From assembly GCF_000802305.1 (NCBI RefSeq), contig NZ_JTDK01000006.1, positions 310,001-374,000 on the forward strand: 64,000 nt of DNA. Reading direction: 5' to 3'. This document shows, in pieces, positions 38,613-49,642 of the stretch (position 1 is the first letter of the stretch; each line of letters opens with the position of its first letter). A program made the translations under genes and the position numbers. Origin of the DNA: Microbacterium mangrovi (GTDB lineage: Bacteria; Actinomycetota; Actinomycetes; Actinomycetales; Microbacteriaceae). Under the pieces are notes generated by a model. It made no database searches, was not told the DNA's origin, and saw nothing but the letters and a program-made list of their open reading frames with translations.

Positions 38613-39661
38613 CCGCGTCCCCGTCCGCCGAGTGCGCGCTCGTCGCGCTGCCCTGAGGAGTCCTGACGGAGTTCCTTCGGCAGCGAGAACATGAGGTCCT
38701 CCTCGGCGGTGCGCACCTGCTCGACGTCGCGGTAGCCGGCGTCCGAGAGGGCCTCGAGCACCTCTTGCACGAGCACCTCCGGCACGGAGGCGCCGCTCGT
38801 GACGCCCACGGTCTCGACCCCCTCGAGCCACGCCTGCTCGACCTCGTTCGCATAGTCGACCCGGTGCGCGGCCTTGGCGCCGTGCTCCAGGGCCACCTCG
38901 ACGAGGCGCACGCTGTTGGAGGAGTTCGCCGATCCGACCACGATCACCAGGTCGGCGTCCCGGGCCACCTTCTTGATCGCGACCTGGCGGTTCTGGGTCG
39001 CATAGCAGATGTCGTCCGAGGGCGGATCGTGGAGCTCGGGGAACCGCTCGCGCAGGCGCCGCACGGTCTCCATCGTCTCGTCGACCGAGAGCGTCGTCTG
39101 GGACAGCCACACGACCTTGGAGGGGTCGCGCACCTCGACGGTGTCCGCCTCTTCGGGCGAGTTCACCACCGTGACATGATCGGGCGCCTCGCCGGCCGTG
39201 CCTTCGACCTCTTCGTGGCCGGTGTGGCCGATGAGCAGGATCTCGAAGTCGTCGCGCGCGAAACGCACGGCCTCGCGGTGCACCTTGGTGACCAGGGGGC
39301 AGGTCGCGTCGATCGCGTGGAGGCCGCGGTCGGAGGCCGCCTCGACCACGGTCGGCGCGACTCCGTGGGCGCTGAAGACCACGTGGCTGCCCTCGGGCAC
39401 TTCGTCGACCTCGTCGACGAAGATGGCCCCCTTCGCCTCCAGCTCGGTCACGACGTGGATGTTGTGCACGATCTGCTTGCGCACGTACACCGGCGCCCCG
39501 TAGCGTTCCAGCGCCTTCTCGACGGCGACGACGGCCCGGTCCACCCCCGCGCAGTATCCGCGCGGGGAGGCGAGCAGAACCCGCTTGGGGCCACCCACCG
39601 AGATATCCTTGAGCCGCCCGCGAACCTGCGGGACACGGGGCATCGAGAGCTGAACGGTCAC
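38609..39661 (-). CDS. ispH: 4-hydroxy-3-methylbut-2-enyl diphosphate reductase
   Basis: 350-residue [4Fe-4S] enzyme for the last step of the MEP isoprenoid pathway. Cluster cysteines lie in [20 protein letters not shown] and [16 protein letters not shown] and [11 protein letters not shown] are also typical. GTG 39661 follows TAGAAT plus 6 nt, so this is probably leaderless. The gene next door on the other strand is xseA, the same pairing as in mycobacteria. Confidence 0.97.
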   Translation of the reverse strand: MTVQLSMPRVPQVRGRLKDISVGGPKRVLLASPRGYCAGVDRAVVAVEKALERYGAPVYVRKQIVHNIHVVTELEAKGAIFVDEVDEVPEGSHVVFSAHGVAPTVVEAASDRGLHAIDATCPLVTKVHREAVRFARDDFEILLIGHTGHEEVEGTAGEAPDHVTVVNSPEEADTVEVRDPSKVVWLSQTTLSVDETMETVRRLRERFPELHDPPSDDICYATQNRQVAIKKVARDADLVIVVGSANSSNSVRLVEVALEHGAKAAHRVDYANEVEQAWLEGVETVGVTSGASVPEVLVQEVLEALSDAGYRDVEQVRTAEEDLMFSLPKELRQDSSGQRDERALGGRGRG

Positions 39662-39667
39662 CCTCCG

Positions 39668-39673
39668 ATTCTA
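39668..39673 (-). promoter_or_regulatory. ispH -10 box (leaderless)
   Basis: TAGAAT, then 6 nt, then GTG. The divergent xseA start is about 40 bp away. Confidence 0.55.
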
Positions 39674-39708
39674 CGGTGCGCCCCTCCGCGCCCGGTCAGA
39701 AAGGCACC

Positions 39709-40959
39709 ATGACGACGACCGCAGCCACCGTCGCGCCCCGCGACTCCACGGCCGACGCCCCCACGTCGGTCGCCCGGCTGAACGAATCCATCCACGGATT
39801 CATCGAGCGGTGGGGCTCGGTCTGGGTCGAGGGCGAGGTGACGTCGTGGAACGTGCGCGGCGGCCACGTCTTCGGGCGGCTCAAGGACGCCACCGGCGAC
39901 GCGCACATCGGTTTCCGGGTGTGGGCGACGACCCGCCGCCGGCTCGGAGCGGATCTCAAGGTGGGCGACCACGTCGTGCTGTGCGTCAAGGCCGACTACT
40001 TCGTCAAGACGGGCGAGTTCGGCTTCACGGTCTCCACCTACCGGCACGTCGGTCTCGGCGAGCAGCTCGAGAGACTCGAGCGCCTGCGCGCACAGCTGCG
40101 CGCCGAAGGCCTGTTCGATCCGAGCCGGCGCAAACCCCTGCCGTTCCTCCCGCACTGCATCGGACTGATCACCGGAGAGAAGTCGGATGCCGAGCGCGAC
40201 ATCCACCGCAACGCCGAGCTGCGCTGGCCGCACGTCCGGTTCCGCACGATCCACGCGGCCGTCCAGGGCGATCGGTGCGTCCCGGAGAACCTCGCGGCGC
40301 TGGCGAAGCTCGACGCCGATCCGGACGTCGACGTCATCATCATCGCGCGCGGCGGCGGCGACCCACAGACGTTGCTCGGGTTCAGCGATGAGCGACTCGT
40401 GCGCGCCGTGGCGGCGGCATCCACGCCGATCGTCAGCGCGATCGGCCATGAGAACGATCATCCACTCCTCGACGACGTCGCCGACCTTCGCGCCTCGACC
40501 CCGACCGACGCCGCCAAGCGCGTGGTTCCCGACGTCGCCGAGCAGCGCGCGCTCGTCGCGGAGTGCCGATCCCGGATGCTGCGTGTGCTCACCCAGCGGA
40601 TCCGCCACGACCAGGAGCGCCTCGAACACGTGCGATCCCGGCCGGTGCTGCGCTCCCCCGAGACGATGATCGCGTCGCGGGCCCAGGAGCTGCAGCTGCT
40701 CGTCGACCGCGGGCGTGACGCCACGGACCGGCGGCTCCAGACCGGCGGGCGCCAGCTCGGCGAGCTGCGCGCCACCCTGCGCGCCCTGGCTCCCGGTGCG
40801 ACGCTCGCCCGCGGCTACGCGATCGCGCACCTCGCCGACGGCACGATCCTCCGCTCGGCCGCGCAGGCGCCGGCGGGGGCCGAGCTCACCGTCACGGTCG
40901 AGCACGGGTCGGTCGGAGCCGTGTCGACGGGCGAAGTCGCCGAATCGGCGGGCCCGTAG
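39709..40959 (+). CDS. xseA: Exodeoxyribonuclease VII large subunit
   Basis: 416 residues. The N-terminal OB fold (about 15-110, WVEGEVTSWNVRGGHVFGRLKDA) and the central nuclease domain (PFLPHCIGLITGEKSDAERDI, VIIIARGGGDPQTLLGF, PIVSAIGHENDHPLLDDVADLRASTPTDAA) are complete. The C-terminus, including LARGYAIAHLADGTIL, has the coiled coil that binds XseB. The ATG at 39709 follows AAAGG; a longer frame is possible upstream. Confidence 0.96.
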   Translation: MTTTAATVAPRDSTADAPTSVARLNESIHGFIERWGSVWVEGEVTSWNVRGGHVFGRLKDATGDAHIGFRVWATTRRRLGADLKVGDHVVLCVKADYFVKTGEFGFTVSTYRHVGLGEQLERLERLRAQLRAEGLFDPSRRKPLPFLPHCIGLITGEKSDAERDIHRNAELRWPHVRFRTIHAAVQGDRCVPENLAALAKLDADPDVDVIIIARGGGDPQTLLGFSDERLVRAVAAASTPIVSAIGHENDHPLLDDVADLRASTPTDAAKRVVPDVAEQRALVAECRSRMLRVLTQRIRHDQERLEHVRSRPVLRSPETMIASRAQELQLLVDRGRDATDRRLQTGGRQLGELRATLRALAPGATLARGYAIAHLADGTILRSAAQAPAGAELTVTVEHGSVGAVSTGEVAESAGP

Positions 40960-40962
40960 ACT
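40957..40962 (+). promoter_or_regulatory. xseB -10 box within the xseA stop
   Basis: TAGACT overlaps the xseA stop codon TAG and ends 7 nt before the xseB start, so xseB may have its own leaderless transcript as well as read-through. Confidence 0.4.
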
Positions 40963-40969
40963 GGTGGAC

Positions 40970-41197
40970 ATGACCGAAGCGAACGGCGCCGCGGATGTGG
41001 CGACCCTGACGTTCGAGCAGGCGCGCGACGAGCTGATGCACGTCGTCGCCGAGCTCGAACAGGGCGCACCGACCCTCGAGCAGTCGCTGTCGCTCTGGGA
41101 GCGCGGCGAGGCCCTCGCGAATCGCTGCGATGAGTGGCTCGTCGGCGCACGCCGCCGACTCGACGCGGCCCGGGGCCCTGCGGAGGGCGACGCCTGA
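40970..41197 (+). CDS. xseB: Exodeoxyribonuclease VII small subunit
   Basis: 75 residues, almost all helical: LTFEQARDELMHVVAELEQGAPTLEQSLSLWERGEALANRC is the XseB family core. It binds several copies per XseA. Ten bp after xseA and overlapping the next start by TGATG, so it is translationally linked both sides. Confidence 0.95.
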   Translation: MTEANGAADVATLTFEQARDELMHVVAELEQGAPTLEQSLSLWERGEALANRCDEWLVGARRRLDAARGPAEGDA

Positions 41198-41835
41198 TGG
41201 CATCCGGACCCCGCATCGTCGCCGAACTGGGCCGTCCCGAGACCCCCGACGAGACTGCGACCCGCAAGGCCGAGTCGTCCCGGATCTACCGCTCGAGCCA
41301 GACTTTCCGAAACCTCATCGCCGCGCTCATCGCGACGCTCGCGATCGTCTTCGTGGTGACCGCGATGGTGCCGCGCGGCAACATCACGGCGCCGGAGAAG
41401 ATCGACGTCGCCGCACAGGCGCAGCGCGTGGCCTCCGGTTACGGCTCCACGCCGATCGTGCCGAAGGTTCCCTCGTCCTGGCACGTGAACGCCGCGGCGA
41501 TGTCGGGCGATGAGATCCCCACCTGGACCATCACCTACCTGCCCGGTTCGCAGGGGTTCCTCAACGTCGCCCAGGGGTTCGGCGCAGACAGCGCATGGGT
41601 GGCGCGTCTGCTGCACAACGCGCCGAGCACCGGGACGGTCGCCATCGACGGAATCGACTGGACCCGCTACGTCATCAGCGATCCGCAGCAGGCGGGCAAC
41701 ATCTCGTATGCTCTCGGCACGACGGCCGGCAAGGACCGCGTGCTCATCTACGGCGCGACCGACCCGACGAGCGCGGCCACCGCCGCGAAAGCCCTGACCG
41801 ATCAGATCCGCGCCCTGCGTGAAGGAGCCTCATGA
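41197..41835 (+). CDS. DUF4245 single-pass membrane protein
   Basis: 212 residues: a cytoplasmic segment of about 45, a membrane helix (IAALIATLAIVFVVTAMVP), and an extracytoplasmic domain with VPSSWHVNAA, TWTITYLPGSQGFLNVAQGF and IDGIDWTRYV. This is DUF4245, typical of actinobacteria and found next to fumC/glpX in Mycobacterium (Rv1100). Start overlaps the xseB stop, and its end overlaps the carbonic anhydrase start by ATGA. Confidence 0.88.
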   Translation: MASGPRIVAELGRPETPDETATRKAESSRIYRSSQTFRNLIAALIATLAIVFVVTAMVPRGNITAPEKIDVAAQAQRVASGYGSTPIVPKVPSSWHVNAAAMSGDEIPTWTITYLPGSQGFLNVAQGFGADSAWVARLLHNAPSTGTVAIDGIDWTRYVISDPQQAGNISYALGTTAGKDRVLIYGATDPTSAATAAKALTDQIRALREGAS

Positions 41836-42485
41836 ACGATGTCCGTCCGACGCCGCAGCAGGCCTGGGATGCGATGCGATCCGGCAACGAGCGGTTCGTC
41901 GCCGGCGAGCCGCGCCATCCTTCTCAAGACGTCGAACGCCGCCACGAACTGACCGCCGGGCAGCGCCCCATCGCGGCGCTTTTCGGATGCGCGGACTCGC
42001 GCCTCGCCGCGGAGATCATCTTCGACAAGGGACTCGGCGATCTCTTCGTCGTCCGCAATGCGGGCCAGGTGCTCGGCGAGTCGGTCCTGGGCAGCATCGA
42101 GTACGCCGTCGCGGTTCTCGACGTACCGCTGATCGTCGTGCTCGGGCATGACGAATGCGGTGCGGTGCGCGCCTCGATCGACAGCACCCGCCAGGACGCC
42201 CCGGAGCTTCCCGCGCACGTCTGGCGGCTCATCGCCCCGATCGTCCCCGCCGTCCACCGGGTGATGCGGGCCGAGCCCGGCAGCACCCCGCTCACGGTGG
42301 ATGCCGAGCAGGTCGGGCGCGAGCATCTCCGCGACACGATCGCCGAGATGCTGCATTCCTCCGAGGTCGTCTCGCGCGCCGTCGCCGAAGAACGCCTCGC
42401 CATCGTCGGCGCGAACTACCGTCTCGAAGAGGGACGCGCGGAACCGCACATCATCATCGGGCCCATCTCCGACGCGGGGCTCTGA
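41832..42485 (+). CDS. Beta-class carbonic anhydrase
   Basis: 217-residue zinc enzyme interconverting CO2 and bicarbonate. Zinc and active-site residues are C53, D55, R57 (FGCADSRLAA) and H106, C109 (LGHDECGAV), the beta-CA pattern. It overlaps the DUF4245 gene by ATGA and lies 45 bp before fumC. It may supply bicarbonate for carboxylation reactions feeding the TCA cycle; that link is inferred. Confidence 0.94.
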   Translation: MNDVRPTPQQAWDAMRSGNERFVAGEPRHPSQDVERRHELTAGQRPIAALFGCADSRLAAEIIFDKGLGDLFVVRNAGQVLGESVLGSIEYAVAVLDVPLIVVLGHDECGAVRASIDSTRQDAPELPAHVWRLIAPIVPAVHRVMRAEPGSTPLTVDAEQVGREHLRDTIAEMLHSSEVVSRAVAEERLAIVGANYRLEEGRAEPHIIIGPISDAGL

Positions 42486-42530
42486 ATCGCATGCATACAC
42501 GCGCGGCCACGGCCGCAGGAAGGCACGAGC

Positions 42531-43919
<1,389 letters not shown>

Positions 43920-43953
43920 TCCGCCGATCGGCCTCCGAAGCGAGGATCGCGCC

Positions 43954-45468
43954 GTGGAAAGCACACGTCAGCCGGTTTCGGCCCGTGCCCGCATCCTCGG
44001 CGCGATCCTCGCGGTCGCGTGCATCGGCCTGGCGGTGGTCGGCAGCGTGACGTTCATCGTGCAGCGGGAGCGCGCCTTCGCGGACATCGACAAGCGCCTG
44101 GATTCACAGGTCTCGAGTCTCCAGTCCGTCGCCGCGGCCGGGACTCCCACGGTCGCACCCGACCCCGCTCTCACACCCGCCACCCCGCTGAACATCCGCG
44201 ACTACCCGTCGGTCGATCTGTACCTCAAGAACGCCGTGAGCCTGCTCGTCCCCGGTCCCAACGAGGCTTCGCTCGCCCTCATCGACGGGACGGCCCGCTA
44301 CCGGCCCACCACGCTGTCCGGCTTCGACATCTCGCGGGACACCGCCTTCATCCACCGGGTCGTCGCCGAGACCAGGACCGCGCGAACCGCCGTGCGCGGC
44401 ACCGCCACCACGCCCCAGGGCGCGCTCCGCTACATCGCGGTGCCCGTGACCAAGCCGGGCGATCCGGAGCGCGGTGTCTACGTGCGCGCCGTCAATCTCG
44501 ACCGAGAGCTCGCACCGGTCAGTGCGTCGGCCCTGACCTACGCCTTGGCCGCCCTCGTCATGCTCGCCGCCATCGGCACGGTCGGGTGGTTCGTGGTCGG
44601 ACGCCTGCTGTCGCCGATCCGCCACCTGCGCGACACCGCCGACGCCATCACGCTCACCGACCTCGGGGCCCGCATCCCCGAGCAGGGCAACGACGACATC
44701 TCCGCCATGACGCGGACGGTGAACTCGATGCTCGACCGCCTCGAGGGCTCGGTCGACGTGCAGCGACAGCTGCTCGACGACGTCCGGCACGAGTTGAAGA
44801 CACCCATCACCATCGTCCGCGGACACCTCGAGGTGATGGATGCGACCGACCCCGACGACGTCCGATCGACGCGCGAGATCGGCATCGCCGAACTGGACCG
44901 GATGACGCGGCTCGTCGAGGACATCGATGCGCTCGCCTCGGTCGAGGGCGCCGACGTCCTGACCGTCTCGGATGTCGACGTCACGGCGCTCACCCGGCGG
45001 ATGGGCGACCTCGTCGCGGTCATCCCCGGACACACGTGGGCCATCGCCGCGATCTACAACGGCGTCGTGGCGGGCGACGCCGACCGCTTGCTGCAGGCAT
45101 GGCTGCAGCTCGCCGACAATGCCGCCAAGTACACCCCCGAGGGCAGCGCGATCGACCTCGGCAGCGACGCCGACAGCTCACACGTGCATCTGTGGATGCG
45201 CGACCACGGGCCCGGCATCCCTCCGGCGGCACGTCATCGCATCTTCCGACGTTTCGACCGCGCCGGCGGAAGCCGCGGGATCAGCGGCTCCGGACTGGGG
45301 CTCGCGATCGTCGATGCGATCGCGCGTGCGCACGGCGGGTCGGTCGCCGTCACCGACACGGCCGGCGGCGGAGCGACCTTCACGATCGCGCTGCCCCTGC
45401 GCGCCGAACATCTCCCGTCGCCCGTGCGCGCAGGCGACGTACTCCTACAACGAGAGGCCGTGGAATGA
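43954..45468 (+). CDS. Sensor histidine kinase
   Basis: 504 residues: two membrane helices (about 12-35 and 192-215) enclose an extracytoplasmic sensor of about 155 residues; HAMP follows (about 216-270); HisKA has the phospho-acceptor H279 in DDVRHELKTPI; HATPase_c has N box NAAKYTP, G1 DHGPGIPP and G2 GSGLGLAI. The ligand is unknown. It precedes its regulator, with ATGA overlap; the usual order is regulator first. Confidence 0.94.
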   Translation: MESTRQPVSARARILGAILAVACIGLAVVGSVTFIVQRERAFADIDKRLDSQVSSLQSVAAAGTPTVAPDPALTPATPLNIRDYPSVDLYLKNAVSLLVPGPNEASLALIDGTARYRPTTLSGFDISRDTAFIHRVVAETRTARTAVRGTATTPQGALRYIAVPVTKPGDPERGVYVRAVNLDRELAPVSASALTYALAALVMLAAIGTVGWFVVGRLLSPIRHLRDTADAITLTDLGARIPEQGNDDISAMTRTVNSMLDRLEGSVDVQRQLLDDVRHELKTPITIVRGHLEVMDATDPDDVRSTREIGIAELDRMTRLVEDIDALASVEGADVLTVSDVDVTALTRRMGDLVAVIPGHTWAIAAIYNGVVAGDADRLLQAWLQLADNAAKYTPEGSAIDLGSDADSSHVHLWMRDHGPGIPPAARHRIFRRFDRAGGSRGISGSGLGLAIVDAIARAHGGSVAVTDTAGGGATFTIALPLRAEHLPSPVRAGDVLLQREAVE

Positions 45469-46118
45469 CCCGCATCCTGATCGTCGAAGACGAGCCGCAC
45501 ATCGCGTCGTTCGTCGCGCGCGGACTCCAGCACGCCGGCTACGAGAGCGTCATCGCCGAAGATGGCGCCGAAGGCCTGGCGCGCGCCCGTCGCGGCGACA
45601 TCGACCTGGTTCTCCTCGACGTCGGCCTGCCGGTCATGGACGGCTTCGAGGTGCTGCAGACGCTGCGCGCAGACGGCCTGCGGATGCCGATCATCATGCT
45701 GACGGCCCGCACCAGCACCCACGACACGGTGCTCGGTCTGGATGCCGGCGCCAGCGACTACGTGCGCAAGCCCTTCACCGTCGATGAACTTCTGGCGCGC
45801 GTGCGCTCGCGGCTGCGTGAGGCGGAGGTGCAGCGCGGACCCCTGCTGCGCGACGGGTTCCTGCTGGATCCGGCGACTCGTCGTGCCAGTATCAACGGGC
45901 GCGACGTCGACCTGTCCGCGCGGGAGTTCGCACTGGCCGAGGAGTTCATGCGCAACGCCGGCGAGACCCTTTCCCGCGAGCACCTCCTCCGACAGGTCTG
46001 GGGCATGGATTTCGATCCCGGCTCCAACGTCGTCGACGTCTACGTGGGATATCTGCGCACCAAACTCGGCCACGGGCGCATCACGACCGTTCGCGGCGCC
46101 GGCTACCGCTGGGAGTAG
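45465..46118 (+). CDS. OmpR-family response regulator
   Basis: 217 residues. The receiver has acidic pocket EDE, phospho-acceptor D52 (LVLLDVGLPVMDG), conserved T and K (LTARTST, YVRKPF); the C-terminal winged helix has the ending VYVGYLRTKLGHGRITTVRGAGYRWE. Overlaps the kinase stop by ATGA. The neighbouring secreted protein gene is convergent; target promoters are not evident. Confidence 0.95.
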   Translation: MTRILIVEDEPHIASFVARGLQHAGYESVIAEDGAEGLARARRGDIDLVLLDVGLPVMDGFEVLQTLRADGLRMPIIMLTARTSTHDTVLGLDAGASDYVRKPFTVDELLARVRSRLREAEVQRGPLLRDGFLLDPATRRASINGRDVDLSAREFALAEEFMRNAGETLSREHLLRQVWGMDFDPGSNVVDVYVGYLRTKLGHGRITTVRGAGYRWE

Positions 46119-46149
46119 TCCGCCGCGCGCGTCGCCGGCGCAACGAAGA

Positions 46150-46178
46150 AGCTCCCGGTGCTGGGGACACCGGGAGCT
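46150..46178. terminator. Terminator between the response regulator and the secreted protein gene
   Basis: 11-bp perfect stem (AGCTCCCGGTG / CACCGGGAGCT) with a 7-nt loop, 31 bp after the regulator stop. Lies between convergent genes. Confidence 0.75.
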
Positions 46179-46207
46179 GGAGTGGCTGAAGCTGGGGACT
46201 TCAACCG

Positions 46208-46777
46208 TCAATCGCGCGCATCTGGGGAGTGCGGCGATTGCCCTTTCTTCGATCCGGCTGCGGAGCTGGGGGACTCCTTCTTGCCGGATTCATGACCCGT
46301 CACGAGGACGGGGGCCTGTGCGACGCGCTGCAGAGCGCGCGGATGCATCGTCTTCTGTTCGGTCGAAGCGTTGCCTCGACCGTGGTGCTTGGACTTCGAC
46401 TTGGAGGTCTGCGCCTGCGCGGGGTGTCCGGCGGACGCCTGCTTGGAAACCGCCGACGAGGACGAATCCGTCTCGGTCGGAGTTGCCGGATGCGACACCG
46501 GTGCGGACACTGTCGCGGCTTCCGGCGCCGGCACCAGCTCGGCCGTGGTCGAAGTCCTCTTCGAGGGCGTGGACGACGTGCCGGCCGCAGCGGTGCTGGG
46601 CTTCGGCGTCGCCGTGGTGACCGAGCCTGCCGGGAGGGTGATCGTGGATGCCGCCAGTGCCTGCCCCGTGCTGTCGCGCAGAGCGGCGGCATCGGTGATC
46701 GTCACGGCGGACGCCACGGCAAGAGTGATGACCGCGACGGCTGCGCCGCCGATCACCATCGAGTGCCGCGATTCCAC
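46208..46777 (-). CDS. Hypothetical secreted Ser/Thr/Ala-rich protein
   Basis: 189 residues. A signal/anchor helix (MVIGGAAVAVITLAVASAV) at residues 7-25 is followed by a low-complexity domain rich in Thr, Ser, Pro and Ala, then a basic C-terminal part with SKSKSKHHGRGN and GSKKGQ. GTG 46777 is used because it follows GGGGAG at normal spacing. Function unknown; the composition suggests a cell-wall-spanning or glycosylated linker. Neighbours are a two-component system and phoH. Confidence 0.78.
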   Translation of the reverse strand: MESRHSMVIGGAAVAVITLAVASAVTITDAAALRDSTGQALAASTITLPAGSVTTATPKPSTAAAGTSSTPSKRTSTTAELVPAPEAATVSAPVSHPATPTETDSSSSAVSKQASAGHPAQAQTSKSKSKHHGRGNASTEQKTMHPRALQRVAQAPVLVTGHESGKKESPSSAAGSKKGQSPHSPDARD

Positions 46778-46901
46778 TTGGTTTTCTCTCCCCTTTTCGG
46801 CAGACGCGACCACCCGCGCCGTCACTCAATCATCGCGCACTTCGCGGGGTGATTCGTCGTTTTCGGCGTGAGACCTTTCTCACATTGACGACGCACAGCC
46901 G

Positions 46902-48290
46902 TCACGAAAGCTCGCCCGCCTCCAGCAGCCGAGTCACGAGTGCCGCGACCGCCGAACGCTCCGAGCGCGTCAGCGTCACGTGGCCGAACAGCTCGTGGTC
47001 TTTCAGCGTCTCGATCACGGAGGCGACGCCGTCGTGACGCCCGACGTGCAGGTTGTCGCGCTGACCGACATCGTGCGTGAGGACCACGCGGGAGTTCTGC
47101 CCGATCCGGCTCAGCACCGTCAGCAGCACGTTGCGTTCGAGCGACTGCGCCTCGTCGACGATCACGAACGCGTCGTGCAGTGTGCGTCCGCGGATGTGCG
47201 TGAGAGGCAGGACCTCGAGGATGCCGCGCGCCATGACCTCTTCGACGACGTTGCCGGAGACCACCGATCCGAGGGTGTCGAAGACCGCCTGCCCCCAGGG
47301 GCTCATCTTCTCGGCCTGGTCGCCGGGCAGATACCCGAGTTCCTGACCGCCCACCGCGTAGAGCGGCCGGAACACCACGATCCGGCGGTGCTGCTGCCGC
47401 TCCAGGACGGCCTCCAGTCCCGCGCAGAGCGCCAGGGCCGACTTGCCGGTGCCGGCGCGGCCGCCGAGCGACACGATGCCGACCGACGGGTCCAGCAGCA
47501 GATCGATCGCCAGACGCTGCTCCGCACTTCGTCCGTGCAGGCCGAAGACGTCACGGTCGCCCCGCACGAGGCGGTACTGCCCGTCGGCGTCGGTGACCCG
47601 GCCCAGCGCCGACCCGCGCTCGGAGTGGATGACCAGGCCGGTGTTCACCGGCATCCCGCGAACGGCATCGCTCGAGGCGATCTCGGTCTCGTACAGGTCG
47701 CTCATCTCGTCGCCCGAGATCGAGAGCTCGGCGACGCCGGTCCAGCCGGACTCGATGACCTGGTCGGCGCGGTACTCCTCGGCGGACAGCCCCGCAGCCG
47801 ACGCCTTCACGCGCATCGGCAGGTCCTTCGAGACGACGGTGACGTCCTCTCCGTCCTGGGCCAGGGTGGCCGCGACGGCGAGGATGCGGGTGTCGTTGTC
47901 GCGAAGCCGCATCCCACCGGGGAGCGCCCCGGCGTCCGCGTCGATGAGTTCGACCCGCAGCGTGCCGCCGTCGCCGATGGGCATCGGCATGTCCAGGCGT
48001 CCGTGCTCGATCCGGAGGTCGTCGAGGTGTCGCAGCGCGCGCCGGGCGAAGTAGCCGAGCTCGGGGTCGTGACGTTTCCCCTCGAGTTCGACGATCACCG
48101 CGAGCGGCACCACCACGGTGTGCTCGGCGAAGCGGAAGAAGGCCCCGGGGTCGCTCAGCAGCACGGACGTGTCGAGAACGTACGTCCGCACCCCCTGTGG
48201 CGTCCCGGCTTCGTGCGAGTGCCCGGTGGCCGGGACCTCCTCGCGGATCGAAGCTTCTGCTGGCCCGTTCAGTTCAACCTGTGCGGTCAC
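46902..48290 (-). CDS. PhoH2-type PIN-PhoH ATPase
   Basis: 462 residues: an N-terminal PIN nuclease domain (about 35-165, [16 protein letters not shown] and [10 protein letters not shown]) and a C-terminal PhoH helicase-like ATPase with Walker A ([13 protein letters not shown]) and Walker B ([12 protein letters not shown]). PhoH2 proteins unwind and cleave RNA and often form toxin-antitoxin-like pairs with a small upstream PhoAT; no such upstream partner is apparent here. GTG 48290 fits. Same order as mycobacterial phoH2 beside fumC. Confidence 0.94.
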   Translation of the reverse strand: MTAQVELNGPAEASIREEVPATGHSHEAGTPQGVRTYVLDTSVLLSDPGAFFRFAEHTVVVPLAVIVELEGKRHDPELGYFARRALRHLDDLRIEHGRLDMPMPIGDGGTLRVELIDADAGALPGGMRLRDNDTRILAVAATLAQDGEDVTVVSKDLPMRVKASAAGLSAEEYRADQVIESGWTGVAELSISGDEMSDLYETEIASSDAVRGMPVNTGLVIHSERGSALGRVTDADGQYRLVRGDRDVFGLHGRSAEQRLAIDLLLDPSVGIVSLGGRAGTGKSALALCAGLEAVLERQQHRRIVVFRPLYAVGGQELGYLPGDQAEKMSPWGQAVFDTLGSVVSGNVVEEVMARGILEVLPLTHIRGRTLHDAFVIVDEAQSLERNVLLTVLSRIGQNSRVVLTHDVGQRDNLHVGRHDGVASVIETLKDHELFGHVTLTRSERSAVAALVTRLLEAGELS

Positions 48291-48490
48291 AACCGGCTCC
48301 CCACCCGGGACGCGTCCCGGACGCTCTCAGGCTGCCGGCGGCTCCGAGTCGTTTCCGTCCGGCCGACCCGATCGGACACGATGCCCGATACCGGCAACCT
48401 ACGTCCGATCCGACCCCGAAAGGGCGGCCGACACGCATCCGGTCTGTTACAGATCGATGAATTCCCGTCGCGGACCGTCGCCGGACCGGG

Positions 48491-49621
48491 TCACCAGACC
48501 TGATCGCTCGAGTACGCGGCCAGGGCGTCGTCGAGGAGCGCGATGGTGTCCGCACCGGTTCCCGCATGCGCGGCCAGGCGCAGCCGACCGGCCCGAGCGG
48601 TCACCGTCAGGCCGCTGTTGGTCAGTGCCGCAGCGAGACGCGCGGCGTCCGACGGGGCGGGTTCGAGGGTGACGATGCCGGCGCGGCGGGCGGTATCCCG
48701 CGGCGTGATGACGGGGATGCCGTACCGATCGGCACAGGCGAGCAGCGCGTCGGCGCGGTCGGTGACCTCCCGGGCGATCGCGCCGACCCCGGCATCCCGG
48801 ATCTCGGTCAGCGCCGCCGCGAGGCGGGTGACGGCGAGCTCGTCGTCGCGCCCCACGGTGAAGCCCCGGGCGCTTCGCGCGGCCGCGGGCGCCGGGCTGC
48901 CGGCGTGCGCAGCGGCCTCCGGCGCGGCCCCGGCTGCTCCCGAGAAGACCGGGGCGAGCCGATCGAGCGCACGGTCGCTGAAGACGGAGTACCCCGTTCC
49001 CCGCCCGGCGCGCAGCCACTTGTAGCCGTTCCCGCACACCACGTCGGCCGCGGAGTAGTCGACATCCACCGTGCCGAACCCCTGAACTGCATCGACGATG
49101 AGGAGCCGGTCGCCGATGGCCTCGCGCAACCCCGCCAGGTCGGCGAGGTACCCCGTCTGGTAGTCGACGAGGGAGACGCCGACGGCGACCACGTCATCCG
49201 TCAGCGCTTCGCGCACCGCATCCACCGTCACGAATCCGTCCTCCGGGTCGATCCAGTGCGGCGAGGCGACGCCGAAGGCGTCGGCGGCCCGCTGCACCGC
49301 GATCGGGAACGCCGGGAATTCGCGGCGGCTCAGCAGGATGCCGCCGCGCAGACCGAAGAGCACCTGCATGAGCCCGGCCCCCGTCGAGGGCTGCAGCGCG
49401 ACGTGGTCGGCGCGACGGCCGGTGAGCTCTCCGATCAGCTCGCGCGCCCGCCCCTCCCCCTCGGCGACGAGTTCGATGCCCGCCCGGCGCCCGGTGGCGA
49501 GCAGCTCCGCATCCGCGAGCAGTTCGCTGCGCACGGACGCAGAGAGCGGTCCGAAGCGCGCCCAGTCGAGATAGCCCGGCTCCTCCTCGAAGGACACCAG
49601 AAACGATGCGAGATCAGTCAC
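48491..49621 (-). CDS. Class V PLP aminotransferase-fold enzyme
   Basis: 376 residues with the class V fold: VDAVQGFGTVDVDYSAADVV with PLP-binding D177, and the Schiff-base lysine K201 in GNGYKWLRAGRGTGY. Closest in layout to kynureninase-like or isopenicillin-N-epimerase-like enzymes, not to the NifS type, since no catalytic cysteine loop is seen. Substrate unknown. GTG 49621 follows CAGAAT plus 6 nt. The next gene on this strand is uppS. Confidence 0.87.
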   Translation of the reverse strand: MTDLASFLVSFEEEPGYLDWARFGPLSASVRSELLADAELLATGRRAGIELVAEGEGRARELIGELTGRRADHVALQPSTGAGLMQVLFGLRGGILLSRREFPAFPIAVQRAADAFGVASPHWIDPEDGFVTVDAVREALTDDVVAVGVSLVDYQTGYLADLAGLREAIGDRLLIVDAVQGFGTVDVDYSAADVVCGNGYKWLRAGRGTGYSVFSDRALDRLAPVFSGAAGAAPEAAAHAGSPAPAAARSARGFTVGRDDELAVTRLAAALTEIRDAGVGAIAREVTDRADALLACADRYGIPVITPRDTARRAGIVTLEPAPSDAARLAAALTNSGLTVTARAGRLRLAAHAGTGADTIALLDDALAAYSSDQVW

Positions 49622-49642
49622 CGCTCGATTCTGGCACGCCGC

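Noticed and set aside
46371..46871. Plus-strand open frame opposite the secreted Ser/Thr-rich gene
   Set aside because: No start signal, and its composition reads as the complement of the low-complexity region; the minus strand has a Shine-Dalgarno and a signal helix.
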